DNA from: a virus | IMG/VR virus record: IMGVR_UViG_3300034105_000354 | Span: 1-21,062 of that record | Direction: 5' to 3' (one strand) | DNA length: 21,062 bases | Notes under the pieces: model-generated | Databases searched by the model: none | Seen by the model: only the letters and a program-made list of their open reading frames with translations | What the model was told of the DNA's origin: nothing | Made by a program: the position numbers and the translations under genes | Shown: in pieces, positions 6,217 through 12,806 of the stretch | Layout: each line of letters begins with the position of its first letter | Position numbering within the stretch: the first letter of the stretch is position 1

Positions 6217-6419
6217 ATTCTTATATTATCTAAATTACTCATTGTTTCATCATAATTTAATATTTCTCTAATCTGTTGTGCATAAGCATCTGATTCATTC
6301 CAATCTTTTACTAATGCTTCAGCAATTAATTCTAACTGTTTACGTACATAAACGTTTTCAGTTGTTTCTAAAATAGAAATGCAAGTTTCTAATTTGAATA
6401 AAATTTGTAGTTTGTCCAT
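6213..6419 (-). CDS. Hypothetical helical protein (68 aa)
   Basis: The preferred start is MDKLQILFKLETCISILE at 6419. An in-frame ATG at 6461 would lie upstream of the predicted promoter -7 site (6449-6456) and would add a Lys/Asn-rich stretch unlike a protein start. It is the first gene of the unit that encodes the RecE-like nuclease and the DnaA-like protein. It is helical, with two Cys absent from any metal-site pattern. Function unknown. Confidence 0.65.
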   Translation of the reverse strand: MDKLQILFKLETCISILETTENVYVRKQLELIAEALVKDWNESDAYAQQIREILNYDETMSNLDNIRI

Positions 6420-6448
6420 TTTAATTTTGTTTTTTAAATTGTTATACG

Positions 6449-6456
6449 CAAATGTA
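6449..6456 (-). promoter_or_regulatory. Probable Bacteroidota promoter -7 element
   Basis: TACATTTG on the minus strand matches TAnnTTTG. It lies directly after the terminator at 6501-6525 and about 30 nt before the ATG at 6419, where a promoter would be expected. No good TTTG is found at -33 (T-rich sequence there instead), so the call rests on the -7 match and position. Confidence 0.5.
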
Positions 6457-6500
6457 AACATTATTTGTTTATAAAAAACATTTTAACTAAAAATTAACAT

Positions 6501-6525
6501 AAAAAAAAACAATCATTTCTGATTG
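6501..6525 (-). terminator. Intrinsic terminator, GAAA loop
   Basis: On the minus strand CAATCA-GAAA-TGATTG is followed by nine U. The stem is 6 bp with a GAAA tetraloop. The stop codon of the 45-residue gene (TGA at 6515-6513) lies inside the 3' side of the stem. It ends the unit coming from the sigma factor region. Confidence 0.85.
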
Positions 6526-6650
6526 CTTAATTTTAAATTAATAATTTTTCTATATATTTCATTAACCCTTTCGGAGTTTAATCCTCTATTATAATTAAAT
6601 TTCATTATACGTTGGATTCTTTGTAATGCTGATTGTTTACTTCGTGTCAT
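6513..6650 (-). CDS. Small basic protein (45 aa)
   Basis: MTRSKQSALQRIQRIMKFNY followed by NRGLNSERVNEIYRKIINLK. It is strongly basic and helical, compatible with nucleic-acid binding. It starts 14 nt inside the end of the upstream gene and ends within the terminator stem, making it the last gene of its unit. Function unknown. Confidence 0.55.
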   Translation of the reverse strand: MTRSKQSALQRIQRIMKFNYNRGLNSERVNEIYRKIINLKLSNQK

Positions 6651-6978
6651 TTAATTTTTGTTTTAGTTTCTGAACGTAAAGGCTTGCATCCATTAATTCT
6701 TCTTGAAGATGTTGTAGCCATTCTAATGCGTTTAAATCATCTCTATCTAATGTAGTACCATATTTATTAATTCCTACGTTAGAACGTTGTTTAAATTGCT
6801 CTATTACTGATTCTACTATACTATCTCTCATTGTTTCATTTTCAAATTGTTTATATAACTTTTCACTACTATCAACATCATCTTCATTTTCCCAAAAACA
6901 AATTCCTAATTTAATATCATATAAAACATAATGATTTTGTGATAACCATTCTGCAAATTTTATTTCTTTATCTTTCAT
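6637..6978 (-). CDS. Possible all-alpha NTP pyrophosphohydrolase-like protein (113 aa)
   Basis: The C-terminal half, GINKYGTTLDRDDLNALEW followed by LQHLQEELMDASLYVQKL, has the K-Y-G-x-T-L and E-E-L-x-D-A-x-x-Y pattern common in small phage proteins related to MazG/dUTPase-like all-alpha NTP-PPases. The acidic residues of EELMDA could bind Mg2+. The N-terminal half (residues 1-55) is distinct and unassigned. If correct, it would sanitise or rebalance the nucleotide pool during replication. The full four-acid MazG motif is not clearly present, so the enzymatic claim is tentative. Confidence 0.5.
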   Translation of the reverse strand: MKDKEIKFAEWLSQNHYVLYDIKLGICFWENEDDVDSSEKLYKQFENETMRDSIVESVIEQFKQRSNVGINKYGTTLDRDDLNALEWLQHLQEELMDASLYVQKLKQKLNDTK

Positions 6979-7238
6979 TTACTAAATCTTTTAGAATGTT
7001 GTGTGTATAATTCCATAACTTTTTTAGATGCTTCATATTCTGTAAATTCTATTTTTGTTTTATCTATTTCAAAAGTATATATCTTTAAGTTATCTGATAT
7101 TTGAAACTTAATTACGTGATACATTTTTGTGTTTTGTATTGGTTGAATTACATAAGCTAAATCATTATTCCAGCATAATCTCATTGCTTGTATTTCATCT
7201 TCTTTTGGAGAATACTTTTCTGATTGCTTTTTAGCCAT
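6975..7238 (-). CDS. Hypothetical protein (87 aa)
   Basis: The start is taken as MAKKQSEKYSPKEDEIQAMR at 7238; an ATG three codons earlier is also possible. It has an alpha-beta pattern with three beta-strand-like segments (LAYVIQPIQ, YHVIKFQIS, IYTFEIDK) and no catalytic motif. Its start overlaps the stop of the 55-residue gene by 8 nt and its stop overlaps the next ATG. Function unknown. Confidence 0.65.
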   Translation of the reverse strand: MAKKQSEKYSPKEDEIQAMRLCWNNDLAYVIQPIQNTKMYHVIKFQISDNLKIYTFEIDKTKIEFTEYEASKKVMELYTQHSKRFSK

Positions 7239-7398
7239 TTGTAACATCCTTTCTAAATATTGATTTTAATATTACAGGTGACCAAGTTTGCGTTAAACAT
7301 AAATGATAAAGCATTTGCCCTAATTCATCAATATCAATGTCATCATTTTCTGTTTCTATTGTTGATGTTTTTCCGTAAGATGTATATGTTAATTTCAT
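7231..7398 (-). CDS. Hypothetical small protein (55 aa)
   Basis: MKLTYTSYGKTSTIETENDD, then an acidic turn and helix (IDELGQMLYHLCLT) ending FRKDVTNG. The start ATG overlaps the stop of the upstream gene (TAATG) and the end overlaps the next start, both typical of this operon. The beta-strand, acidic loop, helix layout suggests a small folded domain. No family recognised. Confidence 0.6.
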   Translation of the reverse strand: MKLTYTSYGKTSTIETENDDIDIDELGQMLYHLCLTQTWSPVILKSIFRKDVTNG

Positions 7399-7754
7399 TA
7401 GTCTAATTTTAAAAATTCTGTTTCTGCATATTCAGTAAACCATTCACTGTTTTCTTTGTATTTGTCTATTACTGCATTTATAAAAACTAATTCATCTAAT
7501 GAACTTGTTTGCAGTTTAGAAACTATTTCTTCTATGCTTCTTAATATATTAGTTGTTGTTTCTGGGTCTGTATTGTATATTATTTTAAATTCGTTTCTTA
7601 CTATTTCTTCCAAGTCTTTATTTAAACTATTTATCTTGTGTTTAATTTGTTGCTTGTACTGTTGAGTAAAAAATAAATTCTCATTTGATTCTAACAGTAA
7701 TTGACTTAATATTACTGATTTTAAATACTCTTGTTGTATTGCGTTTACTTCCAT
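7398..7754 (-). CDS. Hypothetical helical protein (118 aa)
   Basis: A wholly helical acidic protein (for example VNAIQQEYLKSVILSQLLLE and SIEEIVSKLQTSSLDELVFI). There is no Cys, signal peptide or membrane segment. Its start lies 10 nt inside the end of the PD-(D/E)XK nuclease gene. I do not recognise its role; adjacency suggests co-expression with that nuclease. Confidence 0.65.
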   Translation of the reverse strand: MEVNAIQQEYLKSVILSQLLLESNENLFFTQQYKQQIKHKINSLNKDLEEIVRNEFKIIYNTDPETTTNILRSIEEIVSKLQTSSLDELVFINAVIDKYKENSEWFTEYAETEFLKLD

Positions 7755-8140
7755 TGTTTTGCTTTTGTTAGTTCTAAATATGCTACTTCTTTTTCTATTC
7801 TTTGTGTGTTGTAAAATTGTGTTGTTGCTGGGTTCTTATTATTAAGTTCCCATTCTGGGATAATTAGATTTAAGTTAAAACTGTATATTCCTTTTGGAGT
7901 TGAGTTAAAATACATTGGTGTGTCTAAATGCTTTTCACATTCTTGCTTCATTGAATCATACTTTTTCTTTTCAAGTAGTAAAGTATTGTAATGTGTCTTT
8001 CTGCATTTAAGTTCTAATCTATGTCCTTTGATGGGACTGTAACAATCCCACCTTGACATTTGATTTTTAGCTTTAACTAAATCAGGATATACATTTTCTT
8101 TTAACCAATTAAATAAATCAACTTCTGACCAGTTATTCAT
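7745..8140 (-). CDS. PD-(D/E)XK nuclease-like protein (131 aa)
   Basis: The core SRWDCYSPIKGHRLELKCRK (residues 29-48) has Asp32, then Glu43-x-Lys45, spaced as in a minimal PD-(D/E)XK fold. It is followed by LLLEKKKYDSM, a helix typical after the active site. Restriction-endonuclease-like folds of this size act as phage structure-specific or VRR-type nucleases. The substrate cannot be told from sequence. The gene overlaps the preceding one by 8 nt, in the same early operon as SSB and the RecA-like ATPase. Confidence 0.6.
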   Translation of the reverse strand: MNNWSEVDLFNWLKENVYPDLVKAKNQMSRWDCYSPIKGHRLELKCRKTHYNTLLLEKKKYDSMKQECEKHLDTPMYFNSTPKGIYSFNLNLIIPEWELNNKNPATTQFYNTQRIEKEVAYLELTKAKQWK

Positions 8141-8516
8141 TTATTTTATATTCGTTGTATACACGTCTTAATTCATCAAGTTTACCTTTCCAACAACTTG
8201 CACAAGAACTTATCTGTAAACGATAGTTAAATACGTTAAAATATATATCTGAAATCTCTTGTTGTTCTATTGGTGTTAATGTAGTTTGTTGTGCCGATAA
8301 ATATTTTGTTAGTTTATTATAATCTGATTCGTTTAAACAGTTTATATTTCTGTTATATGGAAATAAATTATTTAACTTTTCTTTTCTTTCATCGCAATTA
8401 CAATCTAATCCGGTTACATCGGTAAATATCTTAACTGCTTTTTTAATTCCGGTAGCTGTTGTAATTTTTTCAATAGTATCTCCAAGACCTATTGATTCTT
8501 TTTTCTTTTTTGCCAT
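8133..8516 (-). CDS. Conserved Cys-containing phage protein (127 aa)
   Basis: Starts MAKKKKESIGLGDTIEKIT. A segment CNCDERKEKLNNLFPYN (about 39-55) and a second pair CASCWKGK (about 103-110) together could make a Cys-rich metal site. I recognise the G-L-G-D-T-I-E-K-I and C-D-E-R-K-x-x-L-N-x-L-F-P-Y-N patterns as recurring in Bacteroidota phage genomes, without a known function. The basic N-terminus suggests contact with nucleic acid. It follows the GIY-YIG endonuclease by 1 nt. Confidence 0.65.
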   Translation of the reverse strand: MAKKKKESIGLGDTIEKITTATGIKKAVKIFTDVTGLDCNCDERKEKLNNLFPYNRNINCLNESDYNKLTKYLSAQQTTLTPIEQQEISDIYFNVFNYRLQISSCASCWKGKLDELRRVYNEYKINE

Positions 8517-8517
8517 T

Positions 8518-8922
8518 TTAAATTTTTATTAAGTTATATTTATTATTATTATTTTTTATGTATGTTCTAACTGAAGAATAATCATATTGTAATGCATCAC
8601 AAGCTGCTTTAATTGTATCGTAAAATATTCCTGTATTTAAATCTAATACTTCTTTAGCATAAGGATTTTTGCTTCCAGTTTGATTTCTAACTCCTTTTTC
8701 ACATTTATATATTTTTTGAAATTCTAATTCTTTTTTAAAAGCATCATTTAAATCTTTAGTAACATATAAAATATTTACAGCATCATTATCAATACAAAAT
8801 CCACTTTTACTATTATGCTTCCATAATCTTTTTTGTAAATTAGTTGTAACTCCTATATAATTATCTAATAATAAATGATAAATTATAAAATCTTTTCCTT
8901 TAATTTTTTGTAATTTGCACAT
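8518..8922 (-). CDS. GIY-YIG homing endonuclease with NUMOD1 (134 aa)
   Basis: The N-terminal nuclease domain has a degenerate GIY strand (IIYHLLL, Tyr15), then NYIGVTTNLQKRLWKH with the YIG motif (22-24) and catalytic Arg32. Glu65 in KKELEFQK is the metal ligand. Residues about 90-125 (KEVLDLNTGIFYDTIKAA and onward) match the NUMOD1 DNA-binding module. It is a free-standing selfish endonuclease set between the sigma factor gene (2 nt) and the next gene (1 nt). No intron boundary is apparent. Confidence 0.85.
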   Translation of the reverse strand: MCKLQKIKGKDFIIYHLLLDNYIGVTTNLQKRLWKHNSKSGFCIDNDAVNILYVTKDLNDAFKKELEFQKIYKCEKGVRNQTGSKNPYAKEVLDLNTGIFYDTIKAACDALQYDYSSVRTYIKNNNNKYNLIKI

Positions 8923-8924
8923 AA

Positions 8925-9467
8925 TTAATAAATTTGATTATAATCGTTGTTGGAATAATCGTCATATTCTTTTTGAAATTTTTGTTTTAAAATAATCTTA
9001 TAATTTTTAATACTATGGAATATTGAAATTAAACTAATTGTAGTTCCTGTCGCAATATCTCGCATAGATAAATCATTATCACGATATAGTTTAAATAAAA
9101 GCATATCATAATGATTCCAACTTTTTATCTCATCATCAATTAACATACATATATCATTATATGCCTTGTGTTCTTCTATGTTTGAATCATCAAATAATTC
9201 CCAGCATCCATCAATAGGAACTTTTGTTATCTTTTTCTTTTTGTTATAATATTGGTAAAATAAAGAACGTAAAGTAAAGTATACATAACCTTTTCTTACA
9301 TTGCCATTTTCGTCTATTATCTTTTCAGAAGAAGCATATTTCCATAAAGCAATATACGTTTCTTGTACCAAATCTTCAGCATAATCGTATTCACCAAATT
9401 TATGGATTATTTCAATCCATTCTTTATGGTGTTTTGCTACTTTTTCCAGCCAGTTGAAGTTGTCCAT
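8925..9467 (-). CDS. ECF-like sigma-70 family factor (180 aa)
   Basis: Region 2 is seen at residues about 24-75: YDYAEDLVQETYIALWKYAS contains the A-E-D-L-V-Q-E-T hallmark that contacts core RNA polymerase and the -10 region. Region 4 at about 118-160 has a helix-turn-helix (LSMRDIATGTTISLISIF) for -35 recognition. With regions 1 and 3 missing and a length of 180, it is ECF-like. It would redirect host polymerase, probably to late genes. It overlaps the upstream membrane-protein gene by 31 nt. Divergent region 4 residues leave activity unproven. Confidence 0.8.
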   Translation of the reverse strand: MDNFNWLEKVAKHHKEWIEIIHKFGEYDYAEDLVQETYIALWKYASSEKIIDENGNVRKGYVYFTLRSLFYQYYNKKKKITKVPIDGCWELFDDSNIEEHKAYNDICMLIDDEIKSWNHYDMLLFKLYRDNDLSMRDIATGTTISLISIFHSIKNYKIILKQKFQKEYDDYSNNDYNQIY

Positions 9468-9655
9468 ATAAATGAAAATGATATTATTAATATTAGAACC
9501 TGTATAGTGTGTTCTGTTTCGTCATCAAATTCATCATCGTTGTACAATGCCCCAAGCATTACACCTTTAATTGGATTTATAATTATTTCACAATCGTAAA
9601 ATTGTGCTATTATAAATGCAGTAAATAAAATAAAACCTAAAGTTAATGTTATCAT
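9437..9655 (-). CDS. Two-helix membrane protein (72 aa)
   Basis: Two hydrophobic helices (residues about 2-18, LTLGFILFTAFIIAQF, and about 51-66, IQVLILIISFSFIW) are joined by a loop that contains a very acidic stretch (YNDDEFDDETEHT). The C-terminus ends STGWKK. It overlaps the sigma factor gene by 31 nt, which is unusually long for this operon. It could tether or regulate a partner at the inner membrane. No defined family is known to me. Confidence 0.65.
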   Translation of the reverse strand: MITLTLGFILFTAFIIAQFYDCEIIINPIKGVMLGALYNDDEFDDETEHTIQVLILIISFSFIWTTSTGWKK

Positions 9656-9656
9656 A

Positions 9657-9953
9657 TTAAAATAATTTTGCGTTTACTTTTGCTACTTTCTTTTCAGATA
9701 TTACTTCTTTTAATTGGATTGAAAAATCAATATGTGTTAATTCAGAATCAACTTCTAATAGTTCTTCAATACAATCAGCTATTGGAGTCAAATTATATCT
9801 TGCTTCCATATCTGTTAATTCTTGTAAATATACAAGCTTTTCTTTTAAATCTTTAAAAAAACTTATTAACATTTTATTATCTGAATGGTAAAGTAACATT
9901 CTTTCGTTTGAAACTTGTAATTCTTCTAAATGGTTTTTAATTGTTGTTTTCAT
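9657..9953 (-). CDS. Hypothetical helical protein (98 aa)
   Basis: Mostly helical and charged, for example IKNHLEELQVSNERMLLYHS and ISFFKDLKEKLVYLQELTD. Possible short coiled coil. It is 1 nt upstream of the membrane-protein gene and 2 nt downstream of the 63-residue gene. There is no enzymatic motif. Confidence 0.6.
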   Translation of the reverse strand: MKTTIKNHLEELQVSNERMLLYHSDNKMLISFFKDLKEKLVYLQELTDMEARYNLTPIADCIEELLEVDSELTHIDFSIQLKEVISEKKVAKVNAKLF

Positions 9954-9955
9954 AA

Positions 9956-10147
9956 TTATATTTTTTTACCACAAGTTGTACAATGATTAATTTCAAAATC
10001 TAAAAAAAAATGTTGTTGTCTTAATTTATAATATCTTTCAATATCAAAAAATTTACTTGAAATTATTTTTAAATCTAATTCGGGATTATTTTTTTGAATT
10101 AGTTGCATTTTTCTTTCTATTGATTTAAGTTTTGCTTTTGGTGTCAT
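9956..10147 (-). CDS. Small protein with C-terminal CxxC knuckle (63 aa)
   Basis: A basic helical N-terminus (KAKLKSIERKMQLIQKNN) and a C-terminal HCTTCGKKI. The single C-x2-C-G-K knuckle could bind zinc as a dimer or be a remnant of a zinc ribbon. It starts 2 nt after the ATPase gene stop. Function unknown. Confidence 0.55.
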   Translation of the reverse strand: MTPKAKLKSIERKMQLIQKNNPELDLKIISSKFFDIERYYKLRQQHFFLDFEINHCTTCGKKI

Positions 10148-10149
10148 AA

Positions 10150-10998
10150 TTAAAATATATCTTTTAATGGGTCATAAAATGCTCCTTCAACTTGTGGCAA
10201 TCCAAATTCATTAACTTTAAAACTAAAGTTTTCAAATGGTGCGTTTCTTGAACGTTTACAACTTACGGTTACTAATCCTTTATTAACTGTATTTAATTCT
10301 AATTGTATTTGTGTTTCTGTTTTCTTTTCTAAAAACGAGCCTAAATGTCCTGTTGGTTTATCTGTGCCAAAGTTAGAATGTATTACTGTTACTATGTGGC
10401 AATTTAACTCCTTTGACCATTTCATTAACTTCTGGACAACTGCATTGCTTTCTTCTATATTATTTACATCACTACACAAATCTGCTATTCCGTCAATTAT
10501 AACTAATCCAATATCTGTTGCTTCAAGTTTATCGTAAAGGTAATATTCTATAAATTCAACTCTATCTTTAAATGATAATTGCCTTAATGCTAAAGTATGG
10601 TATTTATCTGTTTTTATACCAGTCATATCAATAGGACGTTTAAACACATTTGCAGCGTGAAAATTGCCTTGTTCTGTATCGAAATGTATTAGGTGTTTAT
10701 TATCTCTATTTGCCTTTAAATCGCCTCCAAATTGCTCTAATTCATCTGCTAAATATATTGCTGATAATAATGATACAAAGAATGTTTTTTTACTTTTAGG
10801 AGGAGCTTGTACAAAGCTAAAATTGCCATAAGTTCCTATTGGTGTAGGATATTCAATTTTGCCATCTTTAGTTTCGTAACTTTTAACACCAAATGAAATT
10901 GCAGGTTTTGGATGTACTATCTTTTCTAATGGATTAATAAAGCATTCTGCTTCAAAAACTTCCATTAATAATCTTTTTTCGTCTTTATTTAATTCCAT
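10150..10998 (-). CDS. RecA-fold AAA ATPase, RepA/DnaB-like (282 aa)
   Basis: The P-loop is APPKSKKT at residues 65-72: Lys71 and Thr72 are kept, but the usual first Gly is Ala and the Gly before Lys is Lys70. HFDTEQ (105-110) supplies Glu109, LVIIDG (165-170) is Walker B, and IVTVIHSNFG (202-211) is a sensor-like strand. This layout fits the RepA/AAA_25 group of hexameric helicase-like ATPases. It would act in phage replication or recombination together with SSB upstream. A terminator (11016-11043) stands between it and ssb. ATP hydrolysis with this P-loop is probable, not certain. Confidence 0.75.
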   Translation of the reverse strand: MELNKDEKRLLMEVFEAECFINPLEKIVHPKPAISFGVKSYETKDGKIEYPTPIGTYGNFSFVQAPPKSKKTFFVSLLSAIYLADELEQFGGDLKANRDNKHLIHFDTEQGNFHAANVFKRPIDMTGIKTDKYHTLALRQLSFKDRVEFIEYYLYDKLEATDIGLVIIDGIADLCSDVNNIEESNAVVQKLMKWSKELNCHIVTVIHSNFGTDKPTGHLGSFLEKKTETQIQLELNTVNKGLVTVSCKRSRNAPFENFSFKVNEFGLPQVEGAFYDPLKDIF

Positions 10999-11015
10999 TT
11001 CTTTGTTTGTTTGTT

Positions 11016-11043
11016 AAAAAAAGGGAACTTTTACATTCCCTTT
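11016..11043 (-). terminator. Intrinsic terminator after ssb
   Basis: On the minus strand AAAGGGAA and TTCCCTTT form an 8-bp stem with an 8-nt loop, and seven U in a row run from the 3' arm past the stem. It lies 43 nt after the SSB stop and only 18 nt before the ATG of the ATPase gene. A smaller inverted repeat (TTTAGG at 11053-11058 with CCTAAA at 11069-11074) sits just upstream. No promoter is evident in the remaining 18 nt. Confidence 0.75.
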
Positions 11044-11085
11044 GAGTATAATTTTAGGTAGACTAATCCCTAAATTAATAATTAA

Positions 11086-11382
11086 TTAGAAAGGTAAATT
11101 GTCATCTACAACTGATGCAGTTGCTTCTGCTTTTTTATCAGCAACTGAAATAGTTCCATTTGTCCAGATTACATTTCCATTACCTAAATACGTTTTAGGC
11201 TTTTTAGCTTCTCTTTCTTCTTTTGTTTGACTATCAGTTAAAGAAACATTTTGTCCCCATTGGTTAGATTCATCATTTACTCCAACTGTAAAGTTGTAAT
11301 AAACTGCACCATCTTTTCCAGATACAAATTTTTCTTTTGGTAATTTGTCAACCCTTAAACTTACATTAATTAATGCACTCAT
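11086..11382 (-). CDS. ssb: Single-stranded DNA-binding protein (98 aa)
   Basis: An OB-fold-like beta pattern (INVSLRVDKLP, AVYYNFTVGVND, NVIWTNGTISV) ends in the acidic tip DDNLPF. That tip matches the SSB C-terminal motif DDDIPF, which recruits recombination and replication partners. At 98 residues it is short for a phage SSB, and the middle strands are compact. It would coat single strands made by the nuclease and hand them to the ERF protein encoded 56 nt upstream in the same transcript. A terminator follows the gene. Confidence 0.8.
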   Translation of the reverse strand: MSALINVSLRVDKLPKEKFVSGKDGAVYYNFTVGVNDESNQWGQNVSLTDSQTKEEREAKKPKTYLGNGNVIWTNGTISVADKKAEATASVVDDNLPF

Positions 11383-11438
11383 ATTATTTAATTTAATTTG
11401 CTTACCTTTTTTTACTGTTGTCAGCTATTCAGCTTTAT

Positions 11439-12002
11439 TTACTTGACTTTTAATAATTCATTTTTAACTATTGCAGTCATTTTATACTTACCTTCTATTG
11501 TTGCAATATTACCACCATTTTTTAAATATTCAATAGCTTTTGTAAATTCAGGTGTATTTTTATTTAACCATTTTAAATCATCTTCTTTAACAGGTGTTTT
11601 ATCGTGTTTGTTAGTTGCATCAGCATCTTGTGTATCGTCAATCAAAAGCAAATTACCTAATGCATATTTTTTAGCATAAGAACTTGCTGAACCAAACTTT
11701 TGTGGCATTTGCATACCTTTTTGTTCTAAATCAACACCAACTATAGCTGATGCAGTTATCGTGTCTAAATCATCGTTTATTGAAGCTACAGAACGTAACA
11801 TAGGAAATTGTAAAAATTGTGATTCTACCATAGATTCTGTAATTGTAAAGTTTACTTGGTATTTTTCATTGTATGGTTTTAATGCTTCTAATATATCTTC
11901 AGCACTTCTAAAGTTATATTTACCAAATGAATTGAATTTTGATTTTGATGCTTTAAATTCTTTTTGAATTAAAGACAATTTTTGATTTAATGTTAATTCC
12001 AT
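11439..12002 (-). CDS. erf: ERF-family single-strand annealing protein (187 aa)
   Basis: The ERF signature is visible: KYNFRSAEDILEALKP (about 28-43) and MPQKFGSASSYAKKYALGN (about 98-116), followed by LLLIDDTQDAD. ERF proteins form rings and anneal complementary single strands, as in P22. Together with SSB and the RecE-like nuclease it makes a phage recombination set. A linker (TNKHDKTPVKEDD) joins the core to a C-terminal helical segment. It starts 1 nt after the 59-residue gene. The family call is firm on sequence pattern. Confidence 0.85.
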   Translation of the reverse strand: MELTLNQKLSLIQKEFKASKSKFNSFGKYNFRSAEDILEALKPYNEKYQVNFTITESMVESQFLQFPMLRSVASINDDLDTITASAIVGVDLEQKGMQMPQKFGSASSYAKKYALGNLLLIDDTQDADATNKHDKTPVKEDDLKWLNKNTPEFTKAIEYLKNGGNIATIEGKYKMTAIVKNELLKVK

Positions 12003-12003
12003 T

Positions 12004-12183
12004 TTATTTTGTTTTAAGGTTATAAATTTCTTGTTTAATTATTCTTTTGTAATCTGTTGGACAATTTACATCTGCTAATTCAAAACAATAAGTTTCTAAT
12101 TGATTAATGTAAAATTCTAATTTGCAAAGTTTCTCTTGCATTGCTTCTATTCTAAATCTATTGTAATCTAATAAATCTTCCAT
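12004..12183 (-). CDS. Hypothetical helical protein (59 aa)
   Basis: MEDLLDYNRFRIEAMQEKLC followed by a further helix containing ELADVNCPTDYKR. It has four Cys (20, 33, 41 and none paired in CxxC form; the fourth is not resolved), so metal binding is not indicated. It starts 3 nt after the 27-residue gene and ends 1 nt before erf, so it is firmly embedded in this operon. Function unknown; it could be an accessory of the annealing protein. Confidence 0.6.
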   Translation of the reverse strand: MEDLLDYNRFRIEAMQEKLCKLEFYINQLETYCFELADVNCPTDYKRIIKQEIYNLKTK

Positions 12184-12186
12184 TTG

Positions 12187-12270
12187 TTAAAGTGTTAAAA
12201 TTAATACTGCACTAATAAATAATCCCCATAAAATAAATGCTAATCCGATGTCTTTTAAATTCTGTTTCAT
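12187..12270 (-). CDS. Tiny single-helix membrane peptide (27 aa)
   Basis: MKQNLKDIGLAFILWGLFIS followed by AVLILTL. A short polar start followed by one transmembrane helix of about 19 residues. It is the first gene after the terminator-promoter pair at 12302-12392 and is directly joined to the recombination genes. No family is recognised; a membrane-active early peptide is possible. Evidence is frame, position and clear hydrophobic design. Confidence 0.5.
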   Translation of the reverse strand: MKQNLKDIGLAFILWGLFISAVLILTL

Positions 12271-12301
12271 TTGTTTGTGTTTTTAGTTGTTATTTCTTTG
12301 G

Positions 12302-12309
12302 CAAATATA
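12302..12309 (-). promoter_or_regulatory. Probable Bacteroidota promoter -7 element
   Basis: TATATTTG on the minus strand matches TAnnTTTG, 31 nt upstream of the first ATG of the erf-ssb unit and just after the NinG terminator. The -33 region has only CTTT/ACTT at suitable spacing. The position between terminator and operon is the strongest support. Confidence 0.55.
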
Positions 12310-12359
12310 TAACTGTTTTTAATATAAAAGTGTTAATGAAATGTTAAAGTTTATAAAAT

Positions 12360-12392
12360 AAAAAAGGGACACTAATTAAAGCATCCCCTTTT
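12360..12392 (-). terminator. Intrinsic terminator after the NinG gene
   Basis: On the minus strand AAAAGGG and CCCTTTT form a 7-bp stem around a 17-nt loop, continuing into a short U-run (TTTTTTATTTT). It lies 27 nt after the NinG stop. The loop is longer than usual, so it is less certain than the terminators at 1.45 and 6.5 kb. Confidence 0.65.
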
Positions 12393-12418
12393 CTAACAAA
12401 CAATTTAAAAAACAAGAA

Positions 12419-12802
12419 TTATAAAGAACCCAAAAGAGAAGTATATTTATCAATCATTTCAACTAAATCTACATCAGCAAATTTAACTATTTGTTTTGAT
12501 TTAATTAATAAATTGTCAGGTAAGTTATTGTCAAACTTTGTTAAATACTTTGAAAAAGCATATTGCATTCCCTGATTTGTGATGTTGCATCCATAACATT
12601 GTACACCTACATTATTTTCATCCCATCGAGTTGAATAATGTCTACGTGACATAAAATGCCCACATTGAAGTTTTTTATAATGGTCTTTTTTACCACAAGT
12701 AACACAAGTAGCAATATCATCAATAGCATCTTTTCTTCTAATGTATTGTGAAAAGACTGTATCTAATTTTATTACTAAACTTTTTCTTGTTGGCTTTTTC
12801 AT
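12419..12802 (-). CDS. ninG: NinG/Rap-like recombination nuclease (127 aa)
   Basis: The core has cysteines at 33 and 36 (CVTCGK), then LQCGHFMSRRHYSTRWD (Cys47, His49, His55) and VQCYGCN (Cys69, Cys72). This is the zinc and HNH-like arrangement of lambda NinG (Rap), a Holliday-junction and D-loop endonuclease. The protein is shorter than lambda NinG, lacking most of the N-terminal part. It is the first early gene after the late block and has its own terminator. A -7-like TATATTTG ends 4 nt upstream of the ATG. Confidence 0.85.
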   Translation of the reverse strand: MKKPTRKSLVIKLDTVFSQYIRRKDAIDDIATCVTCGKKDHYKKLQCGHFMSRRHYSTRWDENNVGVQCYGCNITNQGMQYAFSKYLTKFDNNLPDNLLIKSKQIVKFADVDLVEMIDKYTSLLGSL

Positions 12803-12806
12803 TTGT

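Noticed and set aside
6420-6461. Longer start for the 68-residue gene (ATG at 6461)
   Set aside because: It would lie upstream of the -7 promoter element, and the added residues are a low-complexity Asn/Lys stretch.
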